Origin: Pollutimonas sp. M17
GTDB taxonomy: Bacteria; Pseudomonadota; Gammaproteobacteria; Burkholderiales; Burkholderiaceae_B
Direction: 5' to 3'
Assembly: GCF_025836975.1 (NCBI RefSeq)
Contig: NZ_CP107548.1
Coordinates: 1,178,001 to 1,242,000 of the forward strand
DNA length: 64,000 nucleotides
This document shows positions 36,261 to 46,132 of the stretch, in pieces. Under the pieces are notes generated by a model. That model was given only the letters and a program-made list of their open reading frames with translations. It searched no databases and had not been told where the DNA came from. Numbering within the stretch: position 1 is the stretch's first letter; each line of letters starts with the position of its first letter. The position numbers and the translations under genes were made by a program.

Positions 36261-36893
36261 TTATTTGGCGTCGCCGTAGACGGTTGCCCGCGAGACGCCC
36301 AGATGCTGGGCGACCACGGCGGCGGCATTCCTGATCTCCAGAAAACCCTCTTCCTTGAGCGTGCGGACCAGGACTTTCCTGTCCTTCTTGCTCAGGGCGC
36401 GCGGCGTGGTCGCCAGCGAGGCCGAGAATTCGTCGATCTTGGCGCGCAGCATGGCGGCATTGCCGGGATCCAGGGTGTCCCGGGCCCCCGTCTGGGTGGT
36501 GGAGACGAATTTTTCAAGGAAGACGGAAAGGCTCTGGAACATGCTGATGTCGATGTTCAGGCAAAGCGCCGCCACATAGCGCCCGTTGGCATCCTTGATG
36601 CCGATGGACGAGCTCTTGGCCTGCCTGCCGTCCGAGAACTGATTCGGATAGCCGGCCAGGACTTGCGGGTATTCGTCGTCGAGAATGCGGGCCAGGCCCA
36701 ATTCGGTCGCGGGATCGCCGACCTGGCGGCCTGAAAGATTGTTCTTGATGCAGGCGATGGCGTGCTTGGGATCGGTCAGGTCGTGCACGACCACTTCGCA
36801 GAACGGTTCGAAGGTGGCGCCTATGCCCTCTGCGATTTTTTCCAGCTGGCTGAGCAGATGGGCCTGTGCGGCGGTGTCTTGAATCTTATCCAT
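36261..36893 (-). CDS. YheO/DauR-family transcriptional regulator
   Basis: Regulator of 210 residues: an N-terminal YheO-like PAS domain (about 12-120, with FCEVVVHDL and SIGIKDANGRYVAALCLNID) and a C-terminal helix-turn-helix (about 155-208, ending VVAQHLGVSRATVYGDAK). DauR, a characterised member, represses D-arginine catabolism. It lies 74 bases before the alpha/beta hydrolase gene on the same strand and probably controls the module. The ligand is unknown; the PAS domain suggests a small-molecule sensor. Confidence 0.88.
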   Translation of the reverse strand: MDKIQDTAAQAHLLSQLEKIAEGIGATFEPFCEVVVHDLTDPKHAIACIKNNLSGRQVGDPATELGLARILDDEYPQVLAGYPNQFSDGRQAKSSSIGIKDANGRYVAALCLNIDISMFQSLSVFLEKFVSTTQTGARDTLDPGNAAMLRAKIDEFSASLATTPRALSKKDRKVLVRTLKEEGFLEIRNAAAVVAQHLGVSRATVYGDAK

Positions 36894-36964
36894 TTGTACA
36901 GATTATCTAAATTTGTACTAATCGTCAATTGATTCCGGGCTGGCTAGTGAAAACCCTGAAGACG

Positions 36965-36984
36965 CCCGGCCTGGCAAGGCCGGG
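36965..36984. terminator. Hairpin in the divergent region before the DUF1330 gene
   Basis: Arms CCCGGCCT and AGGCCGGG around GGCA, in the 156-base gap between the regulator and the DUF1330 gene. A further pair of arms, GACTCTTT (37009-37016) and AAAGAGTC (37037-37044), lies directly before the DUF1330 start and would cover its ribosome-binding site. Role unknown. Confidence 0.4.
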
Positions 36985-37049
36985 GCAGCGGATTCTTTCT
37001 TGTATAGTGACTCTTTACCGCCTTCGCACCATACAGAAAGAGTCTTGCC

Positions 37050-37334
37050 ATGACTGCCTACGTGATCGCCAATGTCTTTGTGACCCATCCCGAGAAATAC
37101 GAGGAGTACCGCCGCTTTTCCACGCTGGCCATGCGTGCGCACGATGTGAAGGTGCTGGTGCGGGGCGGGAAGACGGAAACGTTGGAGGGGCGCGACCCGG
37201 GGCGGACGGTGGTATTGCAGTTTCCCAATATGGCGGCCGCGCGTGCCTTCTACAACTCGGCGCAATACCGCCGCGCCCGCAACGCCCGCGAACGCGCGGC
37301 CGTCATGAATATGTACATCGTTGAAGGCGCTTGA
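37050..37334 (+). CDS. DUF1330 family protein
   Basis: Small dimeric alpha-beta barrel protein of 94 residues. AYVIANVFVTHPEKYEEYRRFS, VRGGKTETLEGRDPGRTVVLQFP and the C-terminal AARAFYNSAQYRRARNAR are the DUF1330 pattern. The function of the family is not established. As I recall, in several Burkholderiales a DUF1330 gene sits between kdsA and eno, so it may mark the ancestral neighbourhood. The leader can fold into an eight-base stem that sequesters the ribosome-binding site. Confidence 0.85.
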   Translation: MTAYVIANVFVTHPEKYEEYRRFSTLAMRAHDVKVLVRGGKTETLEGRDPGRTVVLQFPNMAAARAFYNSAQYRRARNARERAAVMNMYIVEGA

Positions 37335-37454
37335 GGCTTCGATGTCGGTGCAATCTTCCTTGGACGCGCGGCTGAATGCGCGTTGCTCCTCGCCTCGAAA
37401 CGGATAGCCCGTTTTGCGCGCCCTTGATTGACGCGAAAGCGAAACGCTTGCTAA

Positions 37455-37476
37455 AATCATTGACTTATCAATGATT
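37455..37476. promoter_or_regulatory. Palindromic MarR-type operator
   Basis: Perfect nine-base arms AATCATTGA and TCAATGATT separated by CTTA, centred 31 bases before the MFS exporter start. Length and A/T-rich core fit MarR-family operators; the MarR gene is the second gene of the operon, suggesting autoregulation. Confidence 0.75.
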
Positions 37477-37496
37477 GATCTATCCAAGGCTTGAGC

Positions 37497-39113
37497 ATGG
37501 CAGCCACTTCCGCCCCATCTTCCACCGAAACCGGCCGCGTATTGTCAGTGCGCCAGTCGCTGCTGGCCATGCTGGGACTGTGCTTCGTCACCATGATGGT
37601 CGCCGTCGACCAGACGGTCGTGGGAACGGCGTTGCCCACCATCGTGGCCGAGCTCAACGGCTTCGAACTCTATGCCTGGGTGGCCACGGCCTATCTGCTG
37701 ACCTCGGTCATCACCATTCCCATCTTCGGCCGCCTGGGCGACTACTACGGCCGCAAGCCCTTCGTCGTGGCATCCATCGTCGTCTTCATGCTGGCGTCGG
37801 CTTTATGCGGCATGGCCGACACCATGCTGCAACTGGCGCTGGCGCGCGCCTTGCAGGGCATAGGCGGGGGCATGCTGATCGGCACGGCGTTCGCCTGTGT
37901 GCCGGACCTGTTTCCGGATTCGCACGTGCGCCTGCGCTGGCAGGTGCTGCTGAGCGCGGCGTTCGGCATCGCCAATGCCTTCGGCCCCTCGCTGGGCGGC
38001 TTCCTGACCCAATACACCGGCTGGCGCTCGGTGTTCTTCGTGAACCTGCCCATAGGCATCATCAGCCTGTATTTCGTCTGGCGCTTCTTGCCTCATATAC
38101 GGCAGGTGCAGTCGAAGGATATCCGCCTGGACTGGCAGGGGGCCCTGCTCATCGCCCTGGGCCTGGGCAGCCTGCAATTGTTCGTTGAGCTCCTGCCGGC
38201 GCACGGAGCCAGCCTGTCCATGGTCCTGCTGGGCATGTCGTCCCTGATCGTGTTCGCCGCGCTGCTGTACTGGGAGAGGCGGTGCCCGCAGCCCTTGCTG
38301 CCCCTGGACATGTTCCGCAACAAGAGCCTGGCCACGCTGTTCTGCCTCTCGCTGCTTGTGGGTTTCATCATGTTTGCCCTGCTGTTCTACATACCGCTGC
38401 TGCTGCAGGGCGGATTCGGCATGACGCCGCAGCAGGTGGGCCTGCTGATCACGCCCCTGGTGGTATGCATCACGCTGGGCAGCGTCACCAACGCGCGCAT
38501 CATTGTCCGGCTGTCCAGACCTAACCATATGCTTTACGCCGGCTTCATCCTGCTGATCCTGGCCTGCGCGGGCATGACCCTGATGCAGCAGTCCACGCCC
38601 AAGCCGCTGGTCGTCGGCTATATGATCCTGGCCGGCCTGGGCCTGGGCTTCGTCATGCCCAACCTGACCGTATTCGCCCAGGAAACGGCGGGGCGTTCGC
38701 TGCTGGGAATTTCCACCGCCATGCTGCAATCGGTGCGCATGATAGGCGGCATGCTGGGCACCACCATCGTCGGCACCCTGGTCACGAACTACTATGTGGG
38801 CGGTGTGCGCGAGGCGGTGCCGCAAGGCGGGGGCACATCATGGCTGGGCATGCTGGAGGATCCGCAGGTGCTGGTCAACCATTCCATACAAAGCGACTTC
38901 ATGGCCCATCTGCAGCGCCAGGGCCTGTTGGGAGACTCCTTCATCGAACTGGCGCGCGCGGCGCTGGTGTCTGCCGTGCATCACGGCCTGGCGACGGCCT
39001 TGCTGGTGGCGGTGATCGCGCTGGCATGGGTCTATCGCCTGCCGCTGGTCCGCCTGACGCGCACGGCGGGAGCCGCCCGCGCGACTGGGCGGGAGGACGC
39101 ATCCCATGGCTGA
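37497..39113 (+). CDS. MFS drug exporter, DHA2 (EmrB/QacA) family
   Basis: Inner-membrane drug/proton antiporter of 538 residues with 14 predicted helices, as is usual for DHA2. Motif A is GRLGDYYGRKP, motif C-like GPSLGGFLTQYTGWRSVFFVNLPIG is in helix 5, and VAVDQTVVGTALPTI is helix 1 with the DHA2 Asp. The ATG at 37497 is chosen over a TTG six bases earlier. Its last eight bases overlap the MarR gene. It is likely derepressed by the toxic compound sensed by MarR. Confidence 0.92.
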   Translation: MAATSAPSSTETGRVLSVRQSLLAMLGLCFVTMMVAVDQTVVGTALPTIVAELNGFELYAWVATAYLLTSVITIPIFGRLGDYYGRKPFVVASIVVFMLASALCGMADTMLQLALARALQGIGGGMLIGTAFACVPDLFPDSHVRLRWQVLLSAAFGIANAFGPSLGGFLTQYTGWRSVFFVNLPIGIISLYFVWRFLPHIRQVQSKDIRLDWQGALLIALGLGSLQLFVELLPAHGASLSMVLLGMSSLIVFAALLYWERRCPQPLLPLDMFRNKSLATLFCLSLLVGFIMFALLFYIPLLLQGGFGMTPQQVGLLITPLVVCITLGSVTNARIIVRLSRPNHMLYAGFILLILACAGMTLMQQSTPKPLVVGYMILAGLGLGFVMPNLTVFAQETAGRSLLGISTAMLQSVRMIGGMLGTTIVGTLVTNYYVGGVREAVPQGGGTSWLGMLEDPQVLVNHSIQSDFMAHLQRQGLLGDSFIELARAALVSAVHHGLATALLVAVIALAWVYRLPLVRLTRTAGAARATGREDASHG

Positions 39114-39531
39114 CATTCCGCAGTTGCAGGCCATACAGCAGTTGGGCCGCACCTATCGAGCTCTCATGTCGGCGTTTGAAGCCGATATCGGGCACTCCAT
39201 GCCCCGGTGGCGCATATTGCTGGCCTTGCACCGCTCCGGAGAGTGCTCGCAGAAGCAGCTTGCGCGCGAACTGCCCATGGACCCGGCGGCGCTGACACGC
39301 CAGATAAAGGCCATAGAAGGCATGGGGTGGATAGAGCGCCATGCCGATCCGGCCGACAACCGCCTGACCAATGTCGCGCTCACGGCCAGCGGTCGCGAGA
39401 TTGTCCAGGCCACGCTGCCCCGTCGCACGGCCTTCATCGAGAACGTGTTCGAGGACCTCTCCGCCGCGCAGCTGGACCAGTTGAGCGATCTGCTGCATAC
39501 CCTCGAAGAGCGCCTGCGGCGGGGACCATAA
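39106..39531 (+). CDS. MarR-family transcriptional regulator
   Basis: Winged-helix dimeric regulator of 141 residues. The recognition region reads CSQKQLARELPMDPAALTRQIKAIEGMGWIERH and the wing HADPADNRLTNVALTASGRE, the conserved MarR DxR motif. Encoded in overlap with the exporter; the likely operator is the palindrome before that gene. It probably represses both until a ligand binds. Confidence 0.92.
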   Translation: MADIPQLQAIQQLGRTYRALMSAFEADIGHSMPRWRILLALHRSGECSQKQLARELPMDPAALTRQIKAIEGMGWIERHADPADNRLTNVALTASGREIVQATLPRRTAFIENVFEDLSAAQLDQLSDLLHTLEERLRRGP

Positions 39532-40971
<1,440 letters not shown>

Positions 40972-40975
40972 TCGG

Positions 40976-41003
40976 CAGCCCGGCCAAGGCCGGGCTGTTT
41001 TTT
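40976..41003 (+). terminator. Rho-independent terminator after eno
   Basis: Arms CAGCCCGGCC and GGCCGGGCTG with a minimal loop and six T, starting five bases after the eno stop. ftsB begins 11 bases later, so readthrough or its own promoter must supply ftsB. Confidence 0.9.
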
Positions 41004-41013
41004 CGACCGATAC

Positions 41014-41340
41014 ATGCGACTCCTGTTCATTATCCTGGCATTGCTGACCGTCATTACCCAATATCCCTTGTGGTGGGGGAAGGGCGGTTGGCTGCGCGTC
41101 CAGGAACTGCAAAGAAAAGTCGCCAGCCAGCAGGAAACCAACGATGCCTTGCTGGCGCGCAACAATGCCCTGCAGGCCGAGGTTCAGGACCTGAAGTCGG
41201 GCAAGGCCGCCATCGAGGAACGCGCCCGAGCCGAACTGGGCATGATCAAGCAGGGCGAGGTCTATGTGCAGATACTGGCGCCTCACGAGCGCGAGCCGCA
41301 GATGAAGACTCCTGCCGTACCGCAACGAAAAGGCAATTAG
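41014..41340 (+). CDS. ftsB: Cell division protein FtsB
   Basis: Small bitopic divisome protein of 108 residues that forms the FtsQLB complex. A single membrane helix covers residues 3-20, followed by WWGKGGWLRV and a coiled coil (about 28-65, VQELQRKVASQQETNDALLARNNALQAEV broken into heptads) and the conserved ERARAELGMIKQGEVYVQI end. Location after eno is conserved across Gammaproteobacteria and Betaproteobacteria. The last 20 residues are probably disordered. Confidence 0.94.
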   Translation: MRLLFIILALLTVITQYPLWWGKGGWLRVQELQRKVASQQETNDALLARNNALQAEVQDLKSGKAAIEERARAELGMIKQGEVYVQILAPHEREPQMKTPAVPQRKGN

Positions 41341-41342
41341 CT

Positions 41343-41372
41343 CAGCGCGCCGCACAGCGCGCCGCACAGCGC
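41343..41372. repeat. Short tandem repeat
   Basis: A 12-base unit AGCGCGCCGCAC is present twice in direct succession, followed by a third partial AGCGCG, just after ftsB in the gap to the convergent TadE-like gene. Confidence 0.7.
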
Positions 41373-41385
41373 GGCCCGGGTCCGT

Positions 41386-42387
41386 TCAAGCGGGCGCGCA
41401 GCACAGCACGACCCCACAGGCTGGATCGTCCGGCGAGACGGCCAGATGTTCGCTGCCCGGCGGAGGGTCGGTGGCGGCGGGCCAGGGCGTCGGGTCGCCG
41501 GCCTGCGCGGTGCCGCCCGGGTCGGGAGGCGCTGGAGCGGGGTTCGGCGGACTGGAGTCGGCATGAGAGGCGGGGCTTTCCGGCACGCCGCATTGGCTGC
41601 CGATGCAGCCGGGCCATGCGGATGATGGCCCGGGTGCTGTGCTTGGCCCCCTGACGATTTTCCCACCCGCGGGCAAAGGCCACTCGACCGGATGCGATTG
41701 CATGCCCAGCGCCATTTCGCGTACCAGCGGCAGATAGCCGTGCGCCAGCGCATGCTGCCGGTATGACCCGTTTTCCTGGCCCAGCAGGCGGATCAGGCGC
41801 TTGATTCCGGGCAACACGGGTTCATGCAGATAGCTGAGCCGCAGCACCAGGGTGTTTGCCTGGAAGATCGATGCGCCAGATGCTGGACCCAGGCCCCCCG
41901 CCCAACCCTGTTCGCGCCGTTTCTGGTTCTGCTCGTGCTGGTAATCATTATTGATGGCCGCCAGCGCGCCTTTGCCCGGCGCCGATGCGGTGGCATCGGC
42001 GAAGTCGCGAAAGGCCTCGGGTGTGGGAGAAAGGACTTCGATCTGCCATGGCGCCCGTCCGGTCAGCGCGGTCCGGCGATGCAGGGCGTTCTGCAATTTT
42101 TGCCGGCTGGCCTGGCGGGAAGGCCCCGGAAACATCGGCAGCAGGGCCTGTTCGAAGGCCTGTATCATGACGTCGGGATGGGCATGGCCGACGATGCCCG
42201 CGCGGCCGGCCTCGAGCAGCGCCAGGCTGGCCGCCTGCCGTGCAAAGAGCCAGGCGGCGATGTCGACGCTGCCCAGGCCCAGCAGCAGTATGGGCAGCGC
42301 CACGGCGGAGAATTCAATCAGGCTGGCGCCGGACTGACGGGGCTGGCCATCGCCGTGGGCTGGTAGAAGAGCGCGCTTGGGGGACAT
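41386..42387 (-). CDS. TadE-like protein with long proline-rich tail
   Basis: Predicted secreted or membrane-anchored protein of 333 residues. A TadE domain with one hydrophobic helix is at about 20-65 (GASLIEFSAVALPILLLGLG, then AAWLFARQAASLALLEAGRAG). TadE proteins are pseudopilins of Tad/Flp pili. The long C-terminal part has no recognisable domain and ends in a Pro/Ala-rich stretch with cysteines (CCAPA). No other tad or flp genes are near. The start at 42387 follows the usual short N-terminus; the frame opens upstream to 42639. Confidence 0.72.
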   Translation of the reverse strand: MSPKRALLPAHGDGQPRQSGASLIEFSAVALPILLLGLGSVDIAAWLFARQAASLALLEAGRAGIVGHAHPDVMIQAFEQALLPMFPGPSRQASRQKLQNALHRRTALTGRAPWQIEVLSPTPEAFRDFADATASAPGKGALAAINNDYQHEQNQKRREQGWAGGLGPASGASIFQANTLVLRLSYLHEPVLPGIKRLIRLLGQENGSYRQHALAHGYLPLVREMALGMQSHPVEWPLPAGGKIVRGPSTAPGPSSAWPGCIGSQCGVPESPASHADSSPPNPAPAPPDPGGTAQAGDPTPWPAATDPPPGSEHLAVSPDDPACGVVLCCAPA

Positions 42388-42434
42388 GGACGCAATGTAT
42401 CCATGTCCCGGCGGGGCGTCGATTGTGGCTAGTG

Positions 42435-43358
42435 TTAATGGACGGAATCGTCCTCGTCGTACGAGGTTCCCAGGTTGTCGACGAACAGGCCGGCGCAATC
42501 GACGGCATCGAAGCGATAGGGCTTGCCGCAGAAATTGCAGACAATGTCGACATGCTCGTGTTCGCTCAGGATGTCCTCGATTTCCTGGCGTCCCAGCCCG
42601 CGCAGCATGCCGGCGACGCGCTCGCGCGTGCAGGGGCAATGCCAGCGGACTTCTTGCGCTTCAAGGGCTATCAGGTTCTCTTCCCAGAACAGGCGATGGA
42701 TCAGGGTGTCGGTGTCCAGCTCAAGCAATTCATCGCGCTTGAGCGTGGCGGCAAGATGGCCCACCCTTTCCCAGGTTTCGTCGGGCGAGTGCCCGGTGGA
42801 GGCTTGCGTTCCGCCCTGGCTGGGCAGGCGCTGCAGCAGCAGGCCGGCCGCAAGGGTCGAATCGGCCGCCAGCCACAGCCGCGTATCCAGCTGTTCGGAA
42901 TTGCGCATATACGATTCGAGCACTTGCGCCACCGATTCGCCCTCCAGCGGGACGACGCCCTGGTAGGGCTGCATGCCGGTGGTCTCGCGGCCGGGGTCCA
43001 GCACCACGATGAAGCGCCCGTTGCCGCCGGCGTTCAGCAAGGTCTGCAGCGTGCCGTCGGCCGGCACTTCGTGGCCCTCGCGCAGGCTGACCGTGGCGCG
43101 TACCGAGAGGTCGGTGTTGCACTCCACCACGATCAGGGCAACGGGCCCGTCGCCCTGCAGTTGCAGGACCAGCGAACCATCGAATTTGATGTTGGAGGCC
43201 AGCAATATGGACGCGGCGAGCAGTTCGCCCAGAAGGCGCTGGACGCAGTCGGGATAGGATTGGTGGGCAAGGCCGGTTTGCCAGGCTTCGGACAGCCCGA
43301 CTGCCTGGATCCGCGCGCTGTGATCGGGCAGCAGGTACTTCTTGAATTGGTCTTTCAT
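42435..43358 (-). CDS. hslO: Hsp33 redox-regulated chaperone
   Basis: Cytoplasmic holdase activated by oxidation. The 307 residues have the N-terminal substrate domain and a C-terminal zinc site with Cys241 and Cys243 (CPC) and Cys274 and Cys277 (CNFC), which release zinc and form disulfides under oxidative stress. Length and order match the family. The acidic tail YDEDDSVH is unremarkable. It lies 48 bases upstream of the TadE-like gene on the same strand. Confidence 0.95.
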   Translation of the reverse strand: MKDQFKKYLLPDHSARIQAVGLSEAWQTGLAHQSYPDCVQRLLGELLAASILLASNIKFDGSLVLQLQGDGPVALIVVECNTDLSVRATVSLREGHEVPADGTLQTLLNAGGNGRFIVVLDPGRETTGMQPYQGVVPLEGESVAQVLESYMRNSEQLDTRLWLAADSTLAAGLLLQRLPSQGGTQASTGHSPDETWERVGHLAATLKRDELLELDTDTLIHRLFWEENLIALEAQEVRWHCPCTRERVAGMLRGLGRQEIEDILSEHEHVDIVCNFCGKPYRFDAVDCAGLFVDNLGTSYDEDDSVH

Positions 43359-43417
43359 AGGCTGATTTTAGCCCATATCGCCCTGCCGCCATGGGGCCGG
43401 ACGGTTGCGGAGCCAGG

Positions 43418-45091
43418 CTATTTGCCCGACTTTTCGGCCGCGGCGATGCGCTGCTGTTCGCGCGCGCGCAGGACGTGACGGCGGATCTTGCCCGTGCTGG
43501 TCAGCGGCAGGCGGTCGACGAACTCCACTTCGCGAGGCATCTGGTAGGGGGCGAGGCGCTGCCTGACGTATTCCTGCAGCTCGGCCTGCAAGGCGTCGCT
43601 GTCATGCTGGCGAACCTCGGGCTTCAGGACGACATAGGCCTTGACCAGGGCGCCCCGGGTGCCGTCCGGCTTGGGTACCACGGCCGCATTGGCGACCGCC
43701 GCATGGCGCAGCAGGCAATCTTCGATCTCGCCCGGTCCGATGCGGTAGCCCGAACTTTTGAATACGTCGTCGCTGCGGCCCGCGTACCAGTAATAGCCGT
43801 CCTTGTCGACGGAGGCCAGGTCGCCCGTCAGGCACCAGTCCCCCAGGAACTTGGCCTGGGTGGCGGCATCGTTGCGCCAGTAGCCAAGAAACAGGACGGG
43901 ATCGGGATGGCCGTGGATGTCGTAGCGGTTCAGGGCGATCTCGCCCACGGTGTCCACGGGGCAGGGCTTGCCTTGCGCATCGACCACGGCGACCTGATGG
44001 CCCGGGTAGGGCTTGCCTATGCTGCCGGGCTTGGCCATCCATTTGCGGTGGCTGTTGCCCACCAGGTAATTCATTTCGGTCTGCCCGAACATTTCGTTGG
44101 GCGTGACGCCCAGCGCCTGCTGGGACCACTCGAAGGCGACCTGGCCCACGCTTTCGCCGGCGGCCATCATGGCCCGCAGCGCCAGCTGATAGTGTTCGCG
44201 CGGCTGCGGCACTTCCTGCATCATCAGCTTGAGCGCGGTGGGAAACAGAAAGGTATTGGTGACCTGGTAGCGCTCCATGATTTCGAAGGCGCGGGCCGGC
44301 GAGAACCGTCCCAGCGTGCCCACGATGGCATGCCCGAAATACAGGGTGGGCAGCAGCGCATCCATCAGGCCGCCTGTCCAGGTCCAGTCGGCGGGGCTCC
44401 AGAAGATGTCGCCCTTTTGCGGAAACCAGTTTTGCGAGGCCACGAAGCCGGGCAGGTTGCCGATGAGCGCGCTATGGGGCAGCAGCGCGCCTTTGGGGGC
44501 TCCGGTGGTTCCCGAGGTGTACAGCAGCAATGCCGGGCTGCCGGATTTGGTGGGCACTGGCCGGAATTCCGCGGCCTGGCGCGCCAGCAGCGAGCGCCAG
44601 GGAATGGTGGCTTCGTGCGGGAAGTCGACCCCGATGATCTGCGTGAGCGCGGGGCATTGCGATTGGGCGCGCAGCAATTCGGGCCCCGTCGAGGCATCGA
44701 CCACGGCCACGCGCGCCTCGGCGTCTTTCAGGCGCACCGCCAGGCTGTCGGCGCCGAACAGCGGGGAAAGCGGCAGGGCGATGGCGCCCACGCTGAAGGC
44801 CGCCATGTATGCGGCCACGGTTTCGGGGCGTTGCCCCATGACGACGGCGACGCGATCCCCCGGCATGACGCCCATCTTGATCAGGCCGCCCGCCAGCTGG
44901 TTGGTGGCCTCGGCCAGCCGCGAATAGGTCCAGACCTCGCGCTGCCCAAGCTCGTTTTCGTGGAAAATGGCGATGCGCCGGCCTTCGACGGGGTTTTCCG
45001 CCCAGCGGTGGACGCACGCTTGCGCGATGTTGAATTGAGAAGGGACAAACCACTGGTAAGACGGGTACAGCTCCGAGTATTGGTCGTTCAT
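43418..45091 (-). CDS. AMP-forming acyl-CoA synthetase
   Basis: Adenylate-forming ligase of 557 residues that makes an acyl-CoA from a carboxylic acid, ATP and CoA. The AMP-binding motif is LLYTSGTTGAPKGALLPH, followed by MFGQTEMNYLVG, the hinge YYWYAGRSDDVFKSSGYRIGP region and the catalytic Lys in LTSTGKIRRHVLR. The overall pattern (WSPADWTWTGG) resembles medium-chain and benzoate-CoA-type synthetases rather than Acs. The substrate is not determinable. It lies upstream of hslO on the same strand with a 59-base gap. Confidence 0.88.
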   Translation of the reverse strand: MNDQYSELYPSYQWFVPSQFNIAQACVHRWAENPVEGRRIAIFHENELGQREVWTYSRLAEATNQLAGGLIKMGVMPGDRVAVVMGQRPETVAAYMAAFSVGAIALPLSPLFGADSLAVRLKDAEARVAVVDASTGPELLRAQSQCPALTQIIGVDFPHEATIPWRSLLARQAAEFRPVPTKSGSPALLLYTSGTTGAPKGALLPHSALIGNLPGFVASQNWFPQKGDIFWSPADWTWTGGLMDALLPTLYFGHAIVGTLGRFSPARAFEIMERYQVTNTFLFPTALKLMMQEVPQPREHYQLALRAMMAAGESVGQVAFEWSQQALGVTPNEMFGQTEMNYLVGNSHRKWMAKPGSIGKPYPGHQVAVVDAQGKPCPVDTVGEIALNRYDIHGHPDPVLFLGYWRNDAATQAKFLGDWCLTGDLASVDKDGYYWYAGRSDDVFKSSGYRIGPGEIEDCLLRHAAVANAAVVPKPDGTRGALVKAYVVLKPEVRQHDSDALQAELQEYVRQRLAPYQMPREVEFVDRLPLTSTGKIRRHVLRAREQQRIAAAEKSGK

Positions 45092-45222
45092 TGTCTTTTG
45101 GATTCAACAGGGCGTGACTAGGGCGCAAGCTCCTTTTACCCCGAAGCATGAACGACAAGCCGGTTCTGTGCAATCCCTACGTTTCAGAAAGCGAATGACA
45201 TTAGGGTTTCCACTGTGAAATG

Positions 45223-45735
45223 CTATGGCTTTTGAACATCCACCAGACGGGTGCCCAGCAGGCGGTCATGCAGGAACTGGCCGTCCCTGTCGAACCAGGT
45301 CCAGATGAACAGGGTGAAGGGCGCGAAGACGATGAACAGGTCGGTGGAGCTGTAGCCCGTGGCGCGCGAGGCCGCCAGCACCAGCAAGGCGGCCAGCAAT
45401 GGTATGGGCCAGAGCAGCAGGTAGCGCAAGAACAGCCTGCCCGCCGAAGGGCCGGCGCCGTCTCCATCCACCAGCCGGATATTCCAGGTTTTCATGGGCA
45501 GTGTCTGGCCGCGCTTGCGCCAGCACATGATGAAATACACGCCGATGGCGATGAACAGGACGGCCTGCCGGCCATGCCTGAGCATCAGTGCATTCCGGCT
45601 TTGCGTGAGCGTGTCGAACAGATAGCCGGCCAGGAAGACCACGCCGAAAAGCAGCACGCCCTCGTACATCATGCAGGCGAAGCGTCGCCAGCGGCTGGGC
45701 GTCGACGGAAGGGATAAGGCGGGGATTTGGTGCAT
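45223..45735 (-). CDS. RDD family membrane protein
   Basis: Small integral membrane protein of 170 residues with three or four hydrophobic segments. The first helix region begins WRRFACMMYEGVLLFGVVF, in place of the canonical R-x-x-A/R-D-x-x-I pattern, and GQTLPMKTWNIRLVDGDGAGPSAGRLFLRYL is the conserved middle. RDD proteins have no settled function; some affect Na+ or compatible-solute transport. It is an isolated gene between the acyl-CoA synthetase and the small unknown gene. Confidence 0.85.
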   Translation of the reverse strand: MHQIPALSLPSTPSRWRRFACMMYEGVLLFGVVFLAGYLFDTLTQSRNALMLRHGRQAVLFIAIGVYFIMCWRKRGQTLPMKTWNIRLVDGDGAGPSAGRLFLRYLLLWPIPLLAALLVLAASRATGYSSTDLFIVFAPFTLFIWTWFDRDGQFLHDRLLGTRLVDVQKP

Positions 45736-45805
45736 TGCGGTAAGAGCCGGTGGAAACGATGGCCGCTATTATCCCGCATTACGGACGGGCCATGTAAAAC
45801 GCCCC

Positions 45806-45851
45806 AAAACAAAAACACCCCAAAATACTGGAATTCCAGCTTCTTGGGGTG
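45806..45851 (-). terminator. Rho-independent terminator of the small unknown gene
   Basis: On the minus strand the arms CACCCCAA and TTGGGGTG enclose an inner palindrome CTGGAATTCCAG and are followed by TTTTTGTTTT. It lies 68 bases after the stop of the 63-residue gene. A second stem (GCGCGGC/GCCGCGC, 45877-45894) is nearer the gene. Confidence 0.85.
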
Positions 45852-45918
45852 CGTTGCGGCAAGCCTGTGCAGCCTGGCGCGGCTTTTGCCGCGCTTGCAG
45901 GCGCAGCGGCGGCGCGAC

Positions 45919-46110
45919 TTAGCCGGCGGAGTGAACCGGGGCGGCGGCTTGCGGCTGGGGCTTGGCGCCCTGGGTCGCGGCAGACAGCTTGGCGAACAAT
46001 TTCTTGAGTGCGGCGCCCGGCTTGAAGCGATACTGCTCTTCAATAGCGCGCATCATCAATTGACGTTCGAGTTCGTCGGTTAAACGGGTGTCTTTGCCTA
46101 TGTTGATCAT
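45919..46110 (-). CDS. Small hypothetical protein, 63 residues
   Basis: A short cytoplasmic protein: MINIGKDTRLTDELERQ, then MMRAIEEQYRFKPGAAL, a helix-rich middle with KKLFAKLSAATQG and a Pro/Ala tail. AAGAGG precedes the ATG at 46110, so this start is preferred to the ATG at 46128 and the TTG at 46149. I do not recognise a family. Real expression is supported by a strong promoter framed by palindromes upstream and a well-formed terminator downstream, so it is a single-gene transcript, probably tightly regulated. Confidence 0.68.
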   Translation of the reverse strand: MINIGKDTRLTDELERQLMMRAIEEQYRFKPGAALKKLFAKLSAATQGAKPQPQAAAPVHSAG

Positions 46111-46132
46111 AGCTTGGCCTCTTTGCATGAAA

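Noticed and set aside
43391-45121. 576-codon plus-strand open frame
   Set aside because: It mirrors the acyl-CoA synthetase gene, which has all expected motifs.
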